A stretch of DNA of 64,000 nt, taken from positions 1-64,000 of the forward strand of contig NZ_BMPP01000013.1 of assembly GCF_014647655.1 (NCBI RefSeq), read 5' to 3'. A model generated the notes under the pieces. That model did not search any database and was not told the DNA's origin. It saw only the letters and a program-made list of their open reading frames with translations. The position numbers were made by a program, and so were the translations under genes. Shown here in pieces: positions 17,743 through 26,669 of this stretch; within the stretch, counting starts at the first letter, position 1; each line of letters opens with the position of its first letter. This DNA is from Deinococcus malanensis. GTDB taxonomy: Bacteria; Deinococcota; Deinococci; Deinococcales; Deinococcaceae.

Positions 17743-19542
17743 ATGGCATTACTGCGGGGGCTGGAGGCCCTGGAAGCCGGCCAGTTTACTCTTGTCTTAA
17801 CGCAACTTCGGGGGCGCCTTGACCTGTCCGGTGAGGAACTGGCGATTCTTGGGCAGGCTGAACTGGCTCTGGGCCATTATCCGGAAGCGGAGCTCCATCT
17901 CCTGCGGCCTCACCTTGCCGGGGTGGCGCGTGCCACCGTCAGTTATGGCGCTGTCCTGCTTCAAACAGGGCGTGTGTCGGCCGCAAAGCTGCACCTTGAG
18001 GCGTCTGTGGATCGGCTTGATGCTCATTGGGAAGCAGAGATCCGCCATCTGCTGGCGGAAGTGCACCTGGCTGAGGGGGCCAACCTGACAGCTGCTGAGC
18101 AGGCCGAGGCCGCTGCGCGTCTTCTGCTGGCCCGTGATTACGAGCAGCGGGCTGCGACGCCCCTTGTGACCATGGCGATGGCCTGTGCACAGCAGGGTGA
18201 ACTGTTTCGTGCAGAAGCGGCGCTGATGATCGCCCTGAACATCCTCCCCGACATTCCGGACCCGTCTGCTCGTGCCCTGGCTCTGGCAACGCTGGGCTGG
18301 GTTCAGGGAGTGTCGGGCCGCATGGAAATGGCGGCCCAGTCGCTTCAACTGTCCGGGCGCCTCAATGCCCTGGGACAGCAAAGTGAGGTTCAGCGCAAGA
18401 TTGCCGCGATCCGTGCGGACCTGTGTGGCTGGCAGATGGACTGGGAAGGGGAACACCGCGCCGTGGACGAAATTGCAGTGTCCCTGCCGGCAGGGGGAAG
18501 CGGTCATCTGTGGTGGCCCTGGGTGCACCAGCGCCGCGCCCGCATGGCCGTCCGGGAGGGGCGCTGGTCAGATGCGTTCGAGAGCCTAGGGCGATCCGGT
18601 TCCAGCCTCGACGCCTCACTCACCCGTGGGCTGCTTTTTCTGGAAATGGGAGAGGTGGTGGAAGCCCGGCAGATTCTCAGTGCGGCCCTGAATGATGGTT
18701 CGTTTGCGACAGGTCCTGCAGCGGCCAGCCTTGCGGCGACCATCGCCCGGACCTATGGAAGCCAGGACGAAGCTGCTCCTCTTCTCCGCCGGGCATTGGA
18801 AGAGATCATTGCCACGCCGTTTCTGAGTGCAGCACAGGCGCCGCTGGCCATGATCGAATCGGTCCTCTCCGCGCCGGAGGGTCCCGTGTCCCCTGGCCTC
18901 AATGCGCGTCTGATGGCGGCGCGGCAGCACCTGCGGCCTCCGCTGCAACAGCCGGTCGTAAAAATCAGGACGCTCGGACGGCCTGAAGTGAGTCTGCGGG
19001 GCAAGGCCACCAAAGCCTCAGCGGCCCTCCTGGCGGCGCTGAAACTTGGCGGTGAACTCGACCGGGCCACCCTGCAGTTGCAGCTGTACCCGGACCGCAG
19101 CGCCAGCGCAGCCGAAAGTGCGGTCAAGCAGGACATCTTCCGGACACGCAAGGCGCTGGGAGCGGACAGCATCCTGAGCAGCGGTCCACATCACAACAAA
19201 CACTACGCACTCGCTCCCTCGCTGAACTGGCAACTGGACGCGGAAGACGTACTTGTGGGCGCCATGCAGCTGGACGCTACCCGGGTGTTCAGTGAGCTGA
19301 ACGGTCTCTTTCTGCCTCACCTCGATTCGGAGTGGCAGCGTGAAGTCCAGGGTCGCATCGATCGGGCGGTGGAGGCGATGGTGCCAGCGATTTTGACGGT
19401 TTATCAGAAAGAGGGCCTCAGGCTCAACATGCGTCACGTGGTCGCACAATTTGGGAAATGCTACCCGGATCATCCCCGTCTTCAGGAGTTCAACGAGCAC
19501 GTCATCGAGGGACATGGGGAAGCGGGAGCGCTTGTGAGGTAG
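17743..19542 (+). CDS. TPR-rich regulator with C-terminal winged helix
   Basis: 599 aa from the ATG after the TACAGT box. About 400 N-terminal residues form helical repeats of TPR type (GEELAILGQAELALGHYPEAELHLL; ALALATLGWVQGVSGRMEMAAQSLQLSGRL; and others), a likely protein- or peptide-binding solenoid. Near residue 415 begins an OmpR/SARP-like winged helix (VKIRTLGRPEVSLRG... KATKASAALLAALKLGGELDRATL ... SAVKQDIFRTRKALG), followed by a BTAD-like segment. SARP regulators usually have the winged helix at the N-terminus with TPRs behind, so the domain order is reversed. The target is unknown. Neighbours are small unknown genes, so context gives no function. Confidence 0.7.
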   Translation: MALLRGLEALEAGQFTLVLTQLRGRLDLSGEELAILGQAELALGHYPEAELHLLRPHLAGVARATVSYGAVLLQTGRVSAAKLHLEASVDRLDAHWEAEIRHLLAEVHLAEGANLTAAEQAEAAARLLLARDYEQRAATPLVTMAMACAQQGELFRAEAALMIALNILPDIPDPSARALALATLGWVQGVSGRMEMAAQSLQLSGRLNALGQQSEVQRKIAAIRADLCGWQMDWEGEHRAVDEIAVSLPAGGSGHLWWPWVHQRRARMAVREGRWSDAFESLGRSGSSLDASLTRGLLFLEMGEVVEARQILSAALNDGSFATGPAAASLAATIARTYGSQDEAAPLLRRALEEIIATPFLSAAQAPLAMIESVLSAPEGPVSPGLNARLMAARQHLRPPLQQPVVKIRTLGRPEVSLRGKATKASAALLAALKLGGELDRATLQLQLYPDRSASAAESAVKQDIFRTRKALGADSILSSGPHHNKHYALAPSLNWQLDAEDVLVGAMQLDATRVFSELNGLFLPHLDSEWQREVQGRIDRAVEAMVPAILTVYQKEGLRLNMRHVVAQFGKCYPDHPRLQEFNEHVIEGHGEAGALVR

Positions 19543-19633
19543 TCCCCGGGTAACCCGGAACGATGCTGGTACTCCGGGCGACCCTTCGTCATGAAGAACT
19601 GGCGGGCAAGAGGTAAGGCTGCCACAATGCCGC

Positions 19634-19966
19634 ATGGATCTTGTGGCAGCAAAACAGACGGCGCAGCAGTTGGTCGACACCCTTTCCGTCCCTGCGGGCA
19701 CCCGCCTGGAAGTGGACGTCGATATCAACCCCGATCGTCTCAACATTATTGCGACCAGGAATCAACGGGCCGGCGTGGTCATCGTGACCAAAGAAGCGTT
19801 GGCAGAGCACGGGCATCAGGCCCTGGGGGCTGCCATAGAGCGCCTGCGCATGGCCGTCATTGAAGGAGGCCTCCCGCTTCTGACAGGGGCGCCTGTTCAG
19901 CTGGGCATGCTGGATGCGCGCGGCTGGACCGACGGGAGGCCTTCCCCCTACACACCCCGTCCCTAA
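19634..19966 (+). CDS. Hypothetical protein, 110 aa
   Basis: Not recognised. Soluble, with a beta-rich middle (TRLEVDVDINPDRLNIIATRNQRAGVVIVT) and a following helix, and an unstructured Pro-rich tail. No Shine-Dalgarno; CACAAT about 6 nt before the ATG could be a leaderless -10. It lies 90 nt after the TPR regulator on the same strand and may be its co-transcribed partner. Confidence 0.5.
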   Translation: MDLVAAKQTAQQLVDTLSVPAGTRLEVDVDINPDRLNIIATRNQRAGVVIVTKEALAEHGHQALGAAIERLRMAVIEGGLPLLTGAPVQLGMLDARGWTDGRPSPYTPRP

Positions 19967-20018
19967 GATTTCCTTGCTGGCCGCGCGCTGTCACTGTTGT
20001 GTTGCCTGCGCAGGAGCC

Positions 20019-20462
20019 TCACTCCTCAGCGTCCATCAGTTCACCATTTACCTGCGCGACCCGCCGGTAGAGCGTGCCGGAGGTCACGGCCTCGCCAGTC
20101 GGACCCCCCTCAGCCAGTCGGGTCACCCTTTCGATGGTGTCCTTGAATCCGATGACCACCACCCAGCGCACCTGCTCCACCACGCACACCCAGGTCGACT
20201 TCACGAACTTCCCGGTATCAGTACGGACCTCGGCCGCGACCAGTTCCCAGAGGTCCGCGTCGAAGTGCTGGAGCTCCTCGGTGGGTACCCCCTCCCCGGC
20301 CAGACGTCGCCGAAGCTGAGCGGAAAAGAATTTCAGCTTCCTGGGGCCAGCCATGATGTACCGCACCCGGTCAAACAGCGTGGCCGGCCCCGTCTCAAGG
20401 TGAAAGGAGGCAGTGCTGACGTGCCTGGTCTGGCTCCTTTCAGGTGGCGGTCGGTCCGACAT
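20019..20462 (-). CDS. Hypothetical protein, 147 aa
   Basis: Not recognised. The mid-part (FDRVRYIMAGPRKLKFFSAQLRRRLAGEGV) is basic and followed by an acidic helix and a beta-strand pair (KSTWVCVVEQVRWVVVIGFKDTIERVTRL), suggesting a small alpha/beta domain. No signal peptide. It lies 120 nt downstream of dnaE2 on the same strand and might be the distal gene of the mutagenesis operon, though the gap makes this uncertain. Confidence 0.5.
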   Translation of the reverse strand: MSDRPPPERSQTRHVSTASFHLETGPATLFDRVRYIMAGPRKLKFFSAQLRRRLAGEGVPTEELQHFDADLWELVAAEVRTDTGKFVKSTWVCVVEQVRWVVVIGFKDTIERVTRLAEGGPTGEAVTSGTLYRRVAQVNGELMDAEE

Positions 20463-20582
20463 ACCGCAGGCTTGCAGAGCATCTCACCGATCGTGAAAGG
20501 GCGACTTCACCCGGAGTTGGGAAATGGCGGGCCCGGGATGCGCTCCAACCTGCAGGAGCAGGAACCTCCGCCGGCTCCCCAG

Positions 20583-23500
20583 TTAGTCCGCCGCTTCCAC
20601 CGTGGACTCGGCGTGACGCAGGGGCAACTCGCTCAGGCGCTGAACTTTGATGGTGACTGCCCGTTCCAGGCGCGTGACCTGACCCTGCACGATCAGTGCC
20701 CGCGCGTCTCGCAGGAGCACCCGGTGGGCTTCCCACAGGTCCGGGCTGATGATCGCCTGCACGCGAGCGGTACGGTCTTCGAGCACATAGAAGGCAAACC
20801 CCCTGGCTGTCGGTGGCCGCTGCTTCGCCACGATGACCCCGGCCGCCCAGGCCGTGTTGCCGTGCTTCAGCCCACCGAGCGCCTGGCACCCCAGATCCCT
20901 CAGCCGCGCGCGGTGCGCGTCCAGGGGATGGCGGCCCGTTTCGCTCAGTCCCTTGGTCTGCAGGTCCAGGGCCAGCTCTTCGGCCTCACTCATACCGGAC
21001 AATTCGGGCGATTCGGTGTCCAGAGTCAGCAGGGCGCGGGTGCCGGCCTTCCGGGCATTCACCAGTGCGGTAAGCCTGAACAGGCCCTTTCTCCGGCTGG
21101 GCTCCACACTTTCCAGGGCGCCGGCCAGTACCAGGGTTTCGAAGAGGTCGCGTGACAGGTCCAGCCGGTCATACGCGTCTTCCAGACTGCGGAACTTTCC
21201 ACCGGTGAGGCGTTCGTGCACGATCTCCCGCGCCTTGGCCTCGCTGACGCCCTCCACTGCCGTCAACGGTACCCGGATGGTCCGCAGGGTCTCGGCCCGG
21301 TAGCTCAGGCCACTGCGGTTGATACAGACAGAAGTGAGGGTCACGCCACGCCGCCGGCATTCCTGAGCGATGGTGCCCGGCGGCCACATTCCAGGAGCTT
21401 CGGTCAGAAAGGCGGCGAAGTACGCGGCCGGGTAGTGATGGCGCATGTAGGCACTGGCGTAACTGTGCTGCGCGAAGGCGTGCGCGTGCGACTCGGCAAA
21501 CCCGTACCCGCGGAACATTGCGCACATCTCAAAGACTTCCTCGGCTTCCCACGGAAACGCGCCGCACGTCAGGGCCGCGCCCGCCATGAACTGCGCTTTC
21601 AGATCCGCGAGCTCCTGCTCGTCTTCGACCTTGCTCAACCGGGAGCGGAACTGGTCCGCGTCCGCCCAGCCATAGCCCGCGTAGTGCACCGCGATGCGCA
21701 GAATCTGCTCCTGAAACATCAGGGTGCCGTGGGTGGGCGCCAGGATGCTCTGCAACGGCTCCGGGCGTTCCGGAACCGGCTCCTCCCCCCGAGCACGCCG
21801 GACATAAGGATGCACGGTTCCCGACTGGATCGGACCCGGCCTGACCAGGGCGACCTGATGGGCCAGTTGCGTCATGGTCTTCGGTTGAAGGCGTGCACTC
21901 ATCTGCACCTGCGCCGGAGACTCGATCTGAAACAGCCCCATGGTGTCCCCAGAAGAAATTTCCGCCCACACGCGAGGATCGTCCGGCAGCTCACCGTACG
22001 GCACCCATCCGTTCGTGAGCCGCAGCACCTCCTCCCGGGCGCGCTCCAGCGCCGCGAGCATCCGCAAGCCCAGCAGGTCCAGCTTGATCAGCCCCAGTTT
22101 CTCCACGTCGTCCTTGTCGAACGTCAGCATCCGGATGCCGCCGCTCGACCGGGTCAGCGGCGAATAGAAGGTCAGCGGGTCACTGCTCAGCACCACTCCA
22201 CCGGAGTGCGGCGCAAGGTGGCGCACGAAACGTGGTTCGATGCGCTCCAGCAGACCCAGCAGCGCCTCCTTGACCGGCGCGTCACCGAGGACTTCCGTAA
22301 AGACTGTTTCTGCCTCCCTGGCCCGGTGCGGCCGCAGGTGCCCGTAATCCCGCCCCAGCGCCCGGGAAAGCCGGTCTCTGAGTTCCGGCGGAAGCCCGAG
22401 TGCCCGTCCCAGGTCCTGGATGGCGCTTTTCATGCGGTACGTGATGCGGTTGGCCACCATGGCTTCTCCCGCACCGGACAACCCCCAGCGTTCCTCCACC
22501 CACGAGAGCACCTGATCTCTGCGGGCACTGGCAATGTCGATGTCCACGTCCGGCATGCTGGTGCGGCCGGTATGCAGGAAGCGCTCGAACAGCAGGTTGT
22601 GCCGGATGGGGTCCGAGAGGGTGATGCCCAGCAGGTAACACAACACGGAGCCCGCCGCTGAGCCCCGGCCTGCTGCGAGAATGCCGTGCTCCCGGCAATA
22701 GTCGGTCACTTCCGCAGCCGTCAGGAAAAAGCCCGCCAGGTCCAGCTGCGCCACGGTGGCCAGTTCGTCCCTCAGGCGGGCCAGAGCAGCCTCCCGCCCG
22801 TCGGGTGCGTATTTCGAGGCCACCGCCTCGAAGGCTCGTTCTTCCAGTGCGCCTTGTGCCGTCTGAAAGGCTTTGAGCTTGGGTTCGGGGCTGCGCAGTC
22901 GTTTGGGCAGCAACTCGAAGGCGCACGTGTCCGCGAGCCGCTGTGCATTCAGCAGTCCGTCCGGAAATGGCAGCAGTCCGCCCCATTCCTCCGGAGTGCC
23001 CACATGCCGGGCGTCGTTGCGGGGCCGGTCCGGATGCGGGGTCTGCACGTCGGTGCCCAGCCGCGCGCAGGTCAGTGCGTCGAGCAGGCAGTACTCCGAG
23101 GCGTCTGCCATACAGACCTCCGGAGCGGCCACCACCGGCAGTTCCAGGTCGCGCGCCAGTCCGCGCAGGTAGTCCAGCCGCCGCCGTTCGTTCGGCGCGG
23201 CCCCATGGTACAGCTGCACGTACAGCTCGCAAGGAAAGGTGGCCCGCAGTGCCCGGAGGTACGAGGTTGCCCGCACGACCTCCCGCTGCTCGCCGAGAAC
23301 GGTCGGAAATCCGGCGCGCCCGCCGGTCAGGCAGACGAGATGCTCCCGGGTCCGCCCACCAGCCTCCTGGAGAAGGACCAGAGGGAGCCCGCCAGGATGC
23401 TGGCCCCTGACAGCCGTGATCAGTTCGCAGAGGAGGGCGTACCCCTGGCGGTCACGTGCCAGGAGCACCAGCGGGAACGCCTCGAACCGCACGGACGAAC

Positions 23501-23732
23501 GTGGCGGGGCAGGGAAGAGGACCGGCAGGGTCACGCCGACGATCGCCGTCAGCCCGGCCGCCCGGGCGGCCTCACCAAGCTCCACGACTCCAGCCACGCT
23601 GCACCAGTCCGCCAGTCCGACCGCCGTGTATCCGGCGTTCGCGGCCCGCTGCACCAGTCGTCCCGGGCTCACAGTGCTTCGTCCTTCACTGAAGTACGAC
23701 TGGCACGCGAGCAGGACCCGCAGCGTGGGCAC
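20583..23732 (-). CDS. dnaE2: Error-prone DNA polymerase III alpha subunit DnaE2/ImuC
   Basis: About 1049 aa, the translesion polymerase of the mutasome. The palm motif with metal Asp residues is TSMPDVDIDIASARR. Further DnaE signatures are GRGSAAGSVLCYLLGITLSDP, MLTFDKDDVEKLGLIKLDLLG, DTMGLFQIESPAQVQMSARL, LVRPGPIQSGTVHPYVRR and ESHAHAFAQHSYASAYM. An OB fold sits at the C-terminus. The PHP domain at the N-terminus has lost its His ligands (LLACQSYFSEG instead of HxHSxxSLLD), so no PHP exonuclease activity is expected. The size is typical of DnaE2 and shorter than replicative DnaE. The start is uncertain: GTG at 23732, 2 nt after the upstream stop, or an overlapping GTG at 23759. Confidence 0.93.
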   Translation of the reverse strand: MPTLRVLLACQSYFSEGRSTVSPGRLVQRAANAGYTAVGLADWCSVAGVVELGEAARAAGLTAIVGVTLPVLFPAPPRSSVRFEAFPLVLLARDRQGYALLCELITAVRGQHPGGLPLVLLQEAGGRTREHLVCLTGGRAGFPTVLGEQREVVRATSYLRALRATFPCELYVQLYHGAAPNERRRLDYLRGLARDLELPVVAAPEVCMADASEYCLLDALTCARLGTDVQTPHPDRPRNDARHVGTPEEWGGLLPFPDGLLNAQRLADTCAFELLPKRLRSPEPKLKAFQTAQGALEERAFEAVASKYAPDGREAALARLRDELATVAQLDLAGFFLTAAEVTDYCREHGILAAGRGSAAGSVLCYLLGITLSDPIRHNLLFERFLHTGRTSMPDVDIDIASARRDQVLSWVEERWGLSGAGEAMVANRITYRMKSAIQDLGRALGLPPELRDRLSRALGRDYGHLRPHRAREAETVFTEVLGDAPVKEALLGLLERIEPRFVRHLAPHSGGVVLSSDPLTFYSPLTRSSGGIRMLTFDKDDVEKLGLIKLDLLGLRMLAALERAREEVLRLTNGWVPYGELPDDPRVWAEISSGDTMGLFQIESPAQVQMSARLQPKTMTQLAHQVALVRPGPIQSGTVHPYVRRARGEEPVPERPEPLQSILAPTHGTLMFQEQILRIAVHYAGYGWADADQFRSRLSKVEDEQELADLKAQFMAGAALTCGAFPWEAEEVFEMCAMFRGYGFAESHAHAFAQHSYASAYMRHHYPAAYFAAFLTEAPGMWPPGTIAQECRRRGVTLTSVCINRSGLSYRAETLRTIRVPLTAVEGVSEAKAREIVHERLTGGKFRSLEDAYDRLDLSRDLFETLVLAGALESVEPSRRKGLFRLTALVNARKAGTRALLTLDTESPELSGMSEAEELALDLQTKGLSETGRHPLDAHRARLRDLGCQALGGLKHGNTAWAAGVIVAKQRPPTARGFAFYVLEDRTARVQAIISPDLWEAHRVLLRDARALIVQGQVTRLERAVTIKVQRLSELPLRHAESTVEAAD

Positions 23733-23734
23733 GG

Positions 23735-23977
23735 CTAGTCTTGCACCCTGGCCAGCCACCAGCGGCCCTCCTGTGTATCTTCGCGATGCAGCTCGGCAGT
23801 AAGGTTTCCTGCCTGCACGAGATAGCAGTCACGTGGCGCTTCCCCAAGCCACCAGCGGCCCCCCGAGCGCCACCAGTCCAGCACCGCCTGCACCGGGTAC
23901 GCCTGTCCGTTCCAGCTCAGGCCGGTGGGGTGACCGCCCCGCACCTCCACGTCGACCTGCTGCTGCACCGCCCTCAT
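23735..23977 (-). CDS. DUF6504-like small protein of the mutasome operon
   Basis: 80 aa. The pattern of paired Trp residues (AVLDWWRSGGRWWLGEAPRDCYLVQAGN and EGRWWLARVQD) matches the DUF6504 proteins usually encoded between ImuB-like and DnaE2 genes. The ATG overlaps the imuY stop by 4 nt. Its biochemical role is unknown; the constant position suggests a structural accessory of the ImuB/DnaE2 complex. The family call is from memory of the motif and not a search. Confidence 0.7.
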   Translation of the reverse strand: MRAVQQQVDVEVRGGHPTGLSWNGQAYPVQAVLDWWRSGGRWWLGEAPRDCYLVQAGNLTAELHREDTQEGRWWLARVQD

Positions 23978-25248
23978 GAACGTGCACCTTCAAAGAACGC
24001 CAGGATGCGGTCCACGGCCTTCTCCCGCGCCTGTGCCTGGCTGAACTGGGCACGGGGGGGCGTCCAGGCACGCTGCGGTGTCATGGGCGTCGGGCGCACT
24101 TCTCCGGTCTGCCAGTCCACCCATTCGTACATCGCGTCGGCGGTATACGCCCAGGGGTCCAGCCAGCGCACGCGGACGAGGGCATCCGGAAAGCGCCCCA
24201 GCACGTCCCGGGTGACGTCCAGGTCCGCCACCCCTGCCCACAGGCCTACCATCCGCGAGGGCTGCTGCAAACCACTGAGCTGCACGGTGAGCCGGTCGAT
24301 GCCCAGCGGGAGGGCGCCGGTGTCCTCCAGGGTGAGGGTCGCCACCCGCGTGAGCCCGCCGCGGTCCAGCGGCCACTTCAGCTTGCGGGTGGCCGTCAGT
24401 GAGCCGCCCAGCGTCTCGCAGCGGATGGTCAGGTAGGCGGCCGTGCGGCCGCGCATTTCGGTGACCAGGCCCGGCAGAAGGTCCTGGAGGGCGGCGTCCG
24501 CCTCGGGGCCGTTCAGGAGAGGCGCGTCGGTGTCCAGGCTGGCTTCGAGGATCTGTCCGGGAACATACCTGGGAAGCTGCTCGGTGCGCTGCCCTTTCAG
24601 GAAGCGGTTCAGCTGTTTGGCCATGTCGACGCCCAGGAAGGCTTCACGCTGTGCCGCGCTCCACTTCCACAGGTCCGCGAGCCCGGTGATGCCCAGGAAA
24701 CGCAGGCGTTCGACCTGGGCGGGGGAGAGGCCGAGAACATGCAGGTGCTCCAGGGGCACCAGATTCAGGAACGCCTTTTCCGCCTGTCCGCCGGGGTGCA
24801 CCTCCCGCACCTCACCCCTCCTGGCGCGCAGGGCGGCCAGATGCGCGACTTCCAGGCTGCTGGCCAGGCCCACCGGAACCTGCAGGGCCGCCGCGAGGTC
24901 ACGTGCGGCACCCAGACCGAGTTTCAGGAACACCAGCCCGGGCATGCGGCCGTCCACGCGGTCGCTGTAGCGGGCATAAAGCTGTTCAACCAGCTCATTC
25001 CACGCCGCAGTCGTTAGGGGCGTGCCCAGGATTTCGGCGTGCAGTTCAGGGCAGCGGCTGAGGGCCGCAGTCTCCCGCATGCCTGTCTTCACGCCGGCTT
25101 CCTGCGCACTGGCGCTGGCGAACAGGACCCGGCGTGCTCCTTCGCTCAGCACGGCCACGGGCACGCCCGGATGTCGCCGCTGAAGAAGTTCCAGCGGCCA
25201 GGGGGAGAGCAGGACGCAGGCGATGAGGCTCGGCGTGCGTCCTGCCAT
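23974..25248 (-). CDS. imuY: ImuB/ImuY-like inactive Y-family polymerase
   Basis: 424 aa. It has Y-family organisation: a palm-like N-terminus, an HhH segment (LGLSPAQVERLRFLGITGLADLWKWS) and a little-finger-like C-terminal domain (DRGGLTRVATLTLEDTGALPLGIDRLTVQLSGL). The catalytic acids are missing. The first block reads LIACVLLSPWPLELLQRRHP where an active enzyme has DxDxFxA, and the later block YSDRVDGRMPGLVFLKLG lacks the SxDE pair. This is the state of ImuB, which serves as a scaffold linking DnaE2 to the sliding clamp. It follows lexA by 2 nt and overlaps the DUF6504 gene, as in the D. deserti operon where the name ImuY was used. Confidence 0.85.
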   Translation of the reverse strand: MAGRTPSLIACVLLSPWPLELLQRRHPGVPVAVLSEGARRVLFASASAQEAGVKTGMRETAALSRCPELHAEILGTPLTTAAWNELVEQLYARYSDRVDGRMPGLVFLKLGLGAARDLAAALQVPVGLASSLEVAHLAALRARRGEVREVHPGGQAEKAFLNLVPLEHLHVLGLSPAQVERLRFLGITGLADLWKWSAAQREAFLGVDMAKQLNRFLKGQRTEQLPRYVPGQILEASLDTDAPLLNGPEADAALQDLLPGLVTEMRGRTAAYLTIRCETLGGSLTATRKLKWPLDRGGLTRVATLTLEDTGALPLGIDRLTVQLSGLQQPSRMVGLWAGVADLDVTRDVLGRFPDALVRVRWLDPWAYTADAMYEWVDWQTGEVRPTPMTPQRAWTPPRAQFSQAQAREKAVDRILAFFEGARS

Positions 25249-25250
25249 GC

Positions 25251-25886
25251 TCAGACCCTCCGGCTCCTCAGGGACGCCTGCCCGATGTGAGCCACCAGGC
25301 AGCCCTGGATGCGGACGTCCCGGGCCGGGAAGGTCATGGGCGGATAGTCCGGGTTGGCGCTGTGCAGGGTGATTTTCGAATTCTGGTGCTCCACCCGTTT
25401 CAGGGTGGCCGCGCTCTCACCTGGGAGCAGGACAACAGCGATGTCGCCGTTCGGGACCGTTTCATTGGGGCGCACGATCACGATGTCCTGCGGATAGATC
25501 CCGACGCCGATCATGCTGTCGCCGCGCACGCGCAGAAGGTAGTCGCCTTCTTTCATGTCGATCACCTGGTCCAGGCGGGTGATGTACGCTTCGACATTCT
25601 GTTCGGCGTAACTGGGTTGCCCGGCGGCGATTTCGCCCACCAGAGGAAAGCCGCCGCCGCCGATCAGGGCGCGGGCTTTGGAGGTCAGCATCAGCGGGGC
25701 GTAGCGGCTGGCGGCGGGTTCGAGGTAGTGCGCTTCGCGTAGAGGCACGGTCTGGTAGCTGACGGCCTGCTTGGTGAGGCCGGTCGCCTGGGCGACCGCT
25801 CCCAGGGTGGGCGGGGTGTCTTCGGCCTGGAGGCGGAGGATGGCGTCGAGGATGAGGCGGCGGGTGCGGGTGAGTTCGGGGGGCAT
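25251..25886 (-). CDS. lexA: LexA-like repressor, first gene of the mutasome operon
   Basis: 211 aa from the ATG at 25886, which has AGGAG about 6 nt upstream. A winged helix-turn-helix (TRTRRLILDAILRLQ ... LGAVAQATGLTKQAVSYQTVPL) is joined to an S24 autoprotease domain. The cleavage site is A88-G89 in GEIAAGQPS; the catalytic pair is S124 (RGDSM) and K163 (TLKRVEHQ). After RecA-stimulated self-cleavage it should release its own operon. A candidate operator overlaps the leader. The longer frame to 26033 would pass through the promoter and is rejected. In D. deserti the equivalent gene heads the same operon. Confidence 0.9.
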   Translation of the reverse strand: MPPELTRTRRLILDAILRLQAEDTPPTLGAVAQATGLTKQAVSYQTVPLREAHYLEPAASRYAPLMLTSKARALIGGGGFPLVGEIAAGQPSYAEQNVEAYITRLDQVIDMKEGDYLLRVRGDSMIGVGIYPQDIVIVRPNETVPNGDIAVVLLPGESAATLKRVEHQNSKITLHSANPDYPPMTFPARDVRIQGCLVAHIGQASLRSRRV

Positions 25887-25904
25887 ACAGGCTCCTGCGG
25901 GAAC

Positions 25905-25923
25905 ACTTGGATACAGGTCAAGT
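25905..25923. promoter_or_regulatory. Candidate LexA operator
   Basis: On the minus strand ACTTG-(9 nt)-CAAGT, a 19-nt inverted repeat lying between the probable -10 and the lexA start. Position suits autorepression. The Deinococcus LexA consensus is not known to me, so specificity is unproven. Confidence 0.5.
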
Positions 25924-25935
25924 TTGTACTTCCAC

Positions 25936-25963
25936 ATTGCAGTTTTTGTTTGATTCGTGTCAA
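25936..25963 (-). promoter_or_regulatory. Probable promoter of the lexA-imuY-dnaE2 operon
   Basis: Read on the minus strand: TTGACA (25958-25963), a 16-nt spacer and TGCAAT (25936-25941). It lies about 50 nt before the lexA start in an AT-rich pocket. Confidence 0.55.
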
Positions 25964-26091
25964 GATGGTGAACAGGAGAACTCTTTATCGAAAAATCTGT
26001 ACAGAACGTAATAAACCCAGTCCGAGAACCCAACGCCTCCTGCCTGGATCACACCCGCATCAGGCCTTCCATGCCTACTGAGAGGCAGTAC

Positions 26092-26532
26092 ATGCGTCCT
26101 ACACCTCAGTCCTGCCGCACTTCCCCCCCGCATATCCTGTTGATCGACGACAACCCTCTTGACCGCGAACTGACCACGCTGGCGCTGCTGGATGTGGCTC
26201 CCGGCTCTCAGCTCACCCTGGCCGGCAGCGGAATCGAGGCCCTGCAGATGCTGTGGGCCGGCCTGCAGCCTGACCTGATTCTTCTGGACGTCAATATGCC
26301 CGGTATGCACGGCTTCGAGGTGCTCGAAGCCCTGCGTGCGGACGCCGCCCTGACCCGCATTCCGGTCATCATCCTGACCACTTCAGGTGCCCAGCAGGAC
26401 CGGGAGCAGGCACGGGCCCTGCAGGTTCACGGGTATATGGTCAAGGCCCCAGGATTCGAGGCCTACGTTCAGCAGATGCTGGATCTGGTGCGCTGGTATC
26501 ACGCGACGGCTCCTCTTCAGACCCTGGCCTGA
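26092..26532 (+). CDS. Single-domain response regulator
   Basis: 146 aa, a stand-alone CheY/Rcp1-like receiver. The acidic pocket is LLIDDN, the phospho-acceptor Asp is in LILLDVNMPGMHGFEVL, the Thr switch in VIILTTSG and the Lys in YMVKAPGF. No output domain, so it acts by protein contact or as a phosphate sink. The ATG at 26092 has GAGAGG upstream; an in-frame ATG at 26071 is less well placed. It diverges from the lexA operon and faces the CheB gene. No histidine kinase is encoded in the window. Confidence 0.85.
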   Translation: MRPTPQSCRTSPPHILLIDDNPLDRELTTLALLDVAPGSQLTLAGSGIEALQMLWAGLQPDLILLDVNMPGMHGFEVLEALRADAALTRIPVIILTTSGAQQDREQARALQVHGYMVKAPGFEAYVQQMLDLVRWYHATAPLQTLA

Positions 26533-26669
26533 AGGTACGGCGGCTGGACGCAGATTCCCTGCCTGACCACTCCAGGTCGGGAAGCGCATGTTCTGGGATC
26601 TGCTGCCCTGCGAGCCCTTTCGGCCTGGGCCGGATCCTTCAGGCCGCAGCATTCAGGGCGAGGTCCCTC

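Noticed and set aside
20019..24436. Long plus-strand reading frames opposite the mutasome operon
   Set aside because: They are antisense frames of dnaE2 and imuY, made open by the high G+C third-codon positions, and lack motifs.
25887..26033. Longer lexA reading frame
   Set aside because: It would contain the TTGACA/TGCAAT promoter and the candidate operator, and the ATG at 25886 has a good ribosome site.
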